From Actinomycetota bacterium (GTDB lineage: Bacteria > Actinomycetota > Actinomycetes > S36-B12 > UBA5976), in the NCBI GenBank assembly GCA_947486505.1, contig CANKTT010000051.1:1-9520 (forward strand): 9,520 bases of DNA, given 5' to 3'. Shown piece after piece: positions 6,789 to 9,520 of this stretch. Each line of letters starts with the position of its first letter. The first letter of the stretch is position 1. Below the pieces are notes generated by a model that was not told the DNA's origin, did no database searches, and was given only the letters and a program-made list of their open reading frames with translations. The translations under genes were made by a program, and so were the position numbers.

Positions 6789-6813
6789 AAGATTGGATCC
6801 AATCTGTGATAAA
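6786..6813 (+). promoter_or_regulatory. Candidate promoter of the acyl-CoA dehydrogenase gene
   Basis: TTGAAG (6786-6791) serves as a -35 box and GATAAA (6808-6813) as a -10 box, with a 16-bp spacer. A TG lies one base upstream of the -10 hexamer (extended -10 style). The start of transcription would fall near 6820, giving a leader of about 25 nt. Two palindromic operators lie in the spacer and just over the -10 box, as expected for a repressed promoter. AGGAAA (6834-6839) is the ribosome site. Confidence 0.5.
6790..6805. promoter_or_regulatory. Palindromic operator 1, VanR/GntR type
   Basis: AGATTGGATCCAATCT is a perfect 16-bp palindrome containing the core ATTGGATCCAAT (6792-6803). It occupies the spacer of the candidate promoter. 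From memory, this 12-bp core is identical to the operator of VanR, a GntR-family (FCD subfamily) vanillate-responsive repressor of Caulobacter. No GntR-type gene lies in the window, so the regulator must be encoded elsewhere. Confidence 0.75.
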
Positions 6814-6825
6814 TTGGATCCAATT
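6812..6825. promoter_or_regulatory. Palindromic operator 2, VanR/GntR type
   Basis: AATTGGATCCAATT is a perfect 14-bp palindrome with the same core ATTGGATCCAAT (6813-6824). Its centre is 21 bp from the centre of operator 1, two helical turns, so both sites face the same side of the DNA. It covers the end of the -10 box and the predicted transcription start, fitting repression by blocking RNA polymerase. Confidence 0.75.
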
Positions 6826-6843
6826 CCATAGATAGGAAACCCA

Positions 6844-8028
6844 ATGGCTGCGCCACAACATCCGTTTGAGCTTTACGCAATCGACAGCTTGTTCAATGAA
6901 GAACAGCTTGCGATGCGTGATTCAGTTCGTAAATTCGTAGATGATCGAGTTAAGCCATACGTGGGCCAGTGGTTTGAAGATGGTGAATTCCCAGCTCGTG
7001 AATTGGCAAAAGAAATTGGCCAAATGGGTATGTTCGGCATGCACCTTGAAGGTTATGGCTGCGCGGGCACGGATGCTACTTCTTATGGTCTTGCTTGCCT
7101 TGAACTTGAAGCCGGTGACTCAGGTCTTCGCTCCTTCGTTTCGGTGCAGGGTTCCCTGGCAATGTTTGCAATTTGGAAGTTTGGTTCCGAAGAGCAGAAG
7201 CAAGAATGGTTGCCACGTATGGCAGCAGGCGAAGCACTTGGTTGCTTTGGCCTAACTGAAGCTGATGCTGGCTCTAACCCAAGTGAAATGCGCACCAATG
7301 CTAAGCGCGACGGTGATGACTGGATTCTTAATGGTTCAAAGATGTGGATCACAAACGGAAACATTGCAGATGTCGCCATCGTTTGGGCCCATACCGATAA
7401 CGGCATCGAAGGTTTCGTAGTTCCAACTAACACGCCAGGCTTTAAGGCCAACTTGGTAAAGCACAAGATGTCTCTGCGGGCATCCATAACTAGCGAATTG
7501 GTATTCGAAAATGTCCGCCTTCCAGCCTCCGCAGTGTTGCCTGAAGTTCAGACTCTTCGTGGCCCACTTTCCTGCCTGTCAGAAGCCCGCTTTGGAATTT
7601 TGTTTGGAGTTGTTGGCGCAGCCCGCGATTGCCTAGAAACTGCTATCGATTACCAGATGAACCGTCATCAGTTCAATCGCCCGCTTGCAGCGTTCCAGTT
7701 ATCTCAGCAAAAGCTTGCTGACATGGCAATTGCGACCGGTAATGGAATGTTGCTAGCTGCCCACCTTGGAAAGCAAAAGGATCAGCACCTACTTCGCCCA
7801 GAGCAGGTCAGCGTTGGCAAGAAGAACAACGTGCGCATGGCCCTGGAAGTTGCTCGCGAATCCCGCTCAATGCTTGGTGGATCGGGCATCACATTGGAAT
7901 ACCCAATCATTCGCCACATGAATAACTTGGAAAGCGTTTACACCTACGAAGGTACAAACGAAATCCACACCCTTGTTGTTGGTCAAGCACTTACCGGAAT
8001 TGCTGCTTACGCCGACTACAAGGCTTAG
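6844..8028 (+). CDS. Acyl-CoA dehydrogenase, glutaryl-CoA dehydrogenase-like
   Basis: This 394-residue FAD flavoenzyme has the full acyl-CoA dehydrogenase layout: an N-terminal helical domain, a middle beta domain with CFGLTEADAGSNPS (134-147) and WITN (168-171), and a C-terminal helical domain. The catalytic base is Glu369 in TYEGTNEIH. Several segments match glutaryl-CoA dehydrogenase rather than short- or medium-chain enzymes: GYGCAG (70-75), DSGLRSFVSVQGSL (92-105) and EARFGILFGVVGAA (247-260). In human GCDH, Arg94 and Ser98 of the mature enzyme contact the substrate carboxylate; Arg96 and Ser100 here have the same spacing. The expected reaction is oxidation and decarboxylation of glutaryl-CoA to crotonyl-CoA in lysine or glutarate breakdown, passing electrons to ETF. 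Nearby family members can act on other dicarboxyl-CoAs. It has its own promoter with twin operators, an AGGAAA ribosome site, and ends before a strong terminator, so it is probably a single-gene unit. Confidence 0.88.
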   Translation: MAAPQHPFELYAIDSLFNEEQLAMRDSVRKFVDDRVKPYVGQWFEDGEFPARELAKEIGQMGMFGMHLEGYGCAGTDATSYGLACLELEAGDSGLRSFVSVQGSLAMFAIWKFGSEEQKQEWLPRMAAGEALGCFGLTEADAGSNPSEMRTNAKRDGDDWILNGSKMWITNGNIADVAIVWAHTDNGIEGFVVPTNTPGFKANLVKHKMSLRASITSELVFENVRLPASAVLPEVQTLRGPLSCLSEARFGILFGVVGAARDCLETAIDYQMNRHQFNRPLAAFQLSQQKLADMAIATGNGMLLAAHLGKQKDQHLLRPEQVSVGKKNNVRMALEVARESRSMLGGSGITLEYPIIRHMNNLESVYTYEGTNEIHTLVVGQALTGIAAYADYKA

Positions 8029-8038
8029 TTAATCCAAC

Positions 8039-8070
8039 AAAAAAGCCCCCGAGTAATCGGGGGCTTTTTT
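8039..8070. terminator. Bidirectional intrinsic terminator between convergent genes
   Basis: AAAAAAGCCCCCGA (8039-8052) and TCGGGGGCTTTTTT (8057-8070) are exact reverse complements around a GTAA loop. The core is an 8-bp G-C-rich stem flanked by six A and six T. It therefore works as a rho-independent terminator in both directions, ending the acyl-CoA dehydrogenase transcript on one strand and the leftward membrane-protein transcript on the other. Confidence 0.96.
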
Positions 8071-8078
8071 GTTTGCCC

Positions 8079-8786
8079 TTAGGCAGTTTTTGGTTTTCGA
8101 GTTAGAGCTTTATCGATGCCCCAGTAGATGCTCGCGACAACTATCGAAGCAAACAGAATTCCCATAACGAAGGTCAATACATAGGCATAGCCAAATGAAA
8201 CAACGTCAAAGAAGTCATATGGGTACTTACCGATGATCGCACCGCGGAAGAGCGTGTAGAACACGTAAACGATTGGCAAAACCAAAGCGGCCGCAATGTT
8301 CTTAAGTGTGAACCAACCTCGTGGACCAGCAATAACAAAGACCAAAACTGTTATCAATGGAGTGATGGTGTGCTGAATTGGACTCGAGATTTGGTTAAGC
8401 CCCTGTGGTGGGTAATTCGGACCTAGTAGCAGGTTATAAACCACGCCAGTAACGGTGATCATCAAGATGCTGTCGATACGAAAAACCTTGAAAAGCTTTC
8501 CGTCGCGCCCTGGATTTAAGTAAAGCAGTGTCATTACAACGCCAACCACAATCTGGCTCCAAATTGTGAAGTAGCTAAACAAGTCAATTAGTCGCTCTGG
8601 AGCTCCAGCCAGACCTGATGCGTAATCGCCCTGGTGACCAAATTGCGAAGTCGGAGATGATTCCCCAGTGTATCTGGTTTCGACAAGCCCAAAAATCTCA
8701 ATGAAGGTCGACATACCTAAACCGATCCAGGCACTAAGTGCGTTGATTCCGAATAAGGATTTACGGGTTGTAATAGAGAGAGCCAT
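8079..8786 (-). CDS. Pr6Pr-family integral membrane protein
   Basis: The 235-residue product has about six membrane helices (near residues 12-34, 68-90, 104-122, 137-155, 164-182 and 200-222). It shows signatures I associate with Pr6Pr membrane proteins, which are common in actinobacteria: FTIWSQIVVGVV (73-84), FRIDSILMITVTGVVYNLLL (102-121), PIQHTITPL (136-144), GPRGWFTL (154-161), and RGAIIGKYPYDFFDVVSFGY (181-200). Its function is not established. The family is distantly related to the eukaryotic FAR-17a/AIG1/ADTRP group, in which an intramembrane Thr and His act in lipid-ester hydrolysis. Thr74 and His139 sit in the two most conserved motifs here, but equating them is speculation. The gene lies 53 nt downstream of the acyl-CoA synthetase and may be co-transcribed. 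Its ribosome site is modest (AAGG), and it ends directly at the shared terminator. Confidence 0.75.
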   Translation of the reverse strand: MALSITTRKSLFGINALSAWIGLGMSTFIEIFGLVETRYTGESSPTSQFGHQGDYASGLAGAPERLIDLFSYFTIWSQIVVGVVMTLLYLNPGRDGKLFKVFRIDSILMITVTGVVYNLLLGPNYPPQGLNQISSPIQHTITPLITVLVFVIAGPRGWFTLKNIAAALVLPIVYVFYTLFRGAIIGKYPYDFFDVVSFGYAYVLTFVMGILFASIVVASIYWGIDKALTRKPKTA

Positions 8787-8839
8787 GGCTCAACCTTATG
8801 ACTTGTTGCCTACCGATCAACGTTTATTTGCATTGATTT

Positions 8840-9520
8840 TTAGGATTCGGCTCTTAGTAGTGGTCGCAAAATCTCCAAGATAGATGCATCTTCGATTGTG
8901 CTTGGGATATCCACGTGTTTGCCATCAGCTATTCCCCGCATAGTTTTTCGTAGAACTTTGCCTGACCTAGTTTTTGGAAGACCTGGAACCATAACTACTT
9001 CATTAAGTGCTGCTACTGGTCCCACTTCTTTTCGAACTAACGCAACTATTTCTTTACGTAATTCTTCGGCATCGATTTGTGCACCTGATTTAAGAACTAC
9101 GAACGCTTTTGGAATTTGGCCCTTGATCGCATCGGCAACACCAATGACTGCGCATTCGGCAACCAGACCATGAGTTGCCACAACAGCCTCTAGCGACCCT
9201 GTACTCAGGCGATGACCTGCAACGTTGATTACATCGTCAGTTCGACCCATTATGTAGACGTATCCGTCTTCATCAATGTATCCACCATCACCACTGGCAT
9301 ACATTCCGGGAAAGACCGTTAAGTAGGAATCGATGTAACGCTGGTCATCTCCCCATAGCGTTGGCAAAGTTCCTGGCGGCAGCGGCAATGTGATGGCGAT
9401 ATTTCCTTCGGTGCCAGGCGGCAACTCTTTTCCTGATTCATCTAGAACGCGAATGTCATACCCAGGAATTGCAACCGTTGGTGATCCGGGCTTGATGGGC
9501 ATTTGCTCCAGTCCACGCAG
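8840..9520 (-). CDS. prpE: Propionyl-CoA synthetase-like acyl-CoA synthetase (N-terminus cut off)
   Basis: The open frame runs to the window edge, giving the last 226 residues of an AMP-forming acyl-CoA synthetase (about 600 or more in full); an internal ATG at 9502 is not the true start. It reads LRGLEQMPIKPGSPTV, then LPLPPGTLPTLWGDD (45-59), SGDGGY (76-81, with ATP-ribose-binding Asp78), GRTDDVINVAGHRLSTGSLE (92-111, the hinge into the C-terminal domain), and PKTRSGKVLRK (182-192). Lys188 is the conserved catalytic, acetylation-regulated lysine. PIKPGSPTV and LPLPPGTLPTLWGDD favour propionate-CoA ligase over acetate-CoA ligase. The enzyme makes acyl-CoA and AMP plus pyrophosphate from a short-chain acid, ATP and CoA. 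It is upstream of and co-directional with the membrane protein gene; no shared function is evident. Confidence 0.88.
   Translation of the reverse strand: MRGLEQMPIKPGSPTVAIPGYDIRVLDESGKELPPGTEGNIAITLPLPPGTLPTLWGDDQRYIDSYLTVFPGMYASGDGGYIDEDGYVYIMGRTDDVINVAGHRLSTGSLEAVVATHGLVAECAVIGVADAIKGQIPKAFVVLKSGAQIDAEELRKEIVALVRKEVGPVAALNEVVMVPGLPKTRSGKVLRKTMRGIADGKHVDIPSTIEDASILEILRPLLRAES

Noticed and set aside
8597..8608. Perfect 12-bp palindrome CTGGAGCTCCAG inside the Pr6Pr gene.
   Set aside because: One or two loopless 12-bp palindromes are expected by chance in 9.5 kb, and the location is mid-gene.
9500..9502. ATG that could be taken as the start of the acyl-CoA synthetase.
   Set aside because: The frame stays open to the window edge with family-like sequence (LRGLEQ) before it, and most of the enzyme is missing; it is an internal methionine.

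Overview
The window reads as chromosomal DNA from a bacterium with a compact genome: ten protein genes (two cut by the window ends), short gaps, and base composition judged by eye at a little under 50% G+C. The gene set suggests an actinobacterium, for example a streamlined freshwater or marine lineage. It includes an AsnC/Lrp regulator divergent from an aldehyde dehydrogenase and beside a SpuC-like aminotransferase, a Pr6Pr-type membrane protein, and a PrpE-type acyl-CoA synthetase. The taxonomic assignment is inference; there is no rRNA or marker gene to settle it.

Left part (1-6753): an amine/GABA catabolism locus. A succinate-semialdehyde dehydrogenase-like gene runs leftward off the window edge. 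Divergent from it, across a 207-bp control region, is a tight rightward run: AsnC/Lrp regulator, class III aminotransferase, pyridoxamine-phosphate-oxidase-fold flavoprotein, PuuB-like FAD amine oxidase, and two tandem paralogous EamA transporters. Gaps within the run are 3-20 nt. The likely logic is that transporters move an amine or amino acid, the aminotransferase and/or oxidase convert its amino group to an aldehyde, the dehydrogenase oxidises the semialdehyde to an acid for the TCA cycle, and the Lrp-type protein senses the substrate. Putrescine/GABA is the best guess for the substrate.

Middle (6754-8070): a single gene for a glutaryl-CoA-dehydrogenase-like acyl-CoA dehydrogenase. It has its own promoter overlaid by two perfect palindromes containing ATTGGATCCAAT, 21 bp apart centre to centre. 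From memory this core is identical to the operator of the GntR-family repressor VanR. A textbook bidirectional terminator follows the gene.

Right part (8079-9520): two leftward genes converging on that terminator: a six-helix Pr6Pr-family membrane protein, and upstream of it the C-terminal part of a propionyl-CoA synthetase-like enzyme.

The least expected signals are the twin VanR-type operators, and two perfect 13-bp inverted repeats with short loops that lie inside coding sequence: one at codons 6-16 of the flavoprotein gene and one at codons 56-66 of the FAD oxidase gene. I found no tRNA, rRNA, CRISPR, transposase or phage gene. I see no clear evidence of a wholly new system; the operon itself is of recognisable type.
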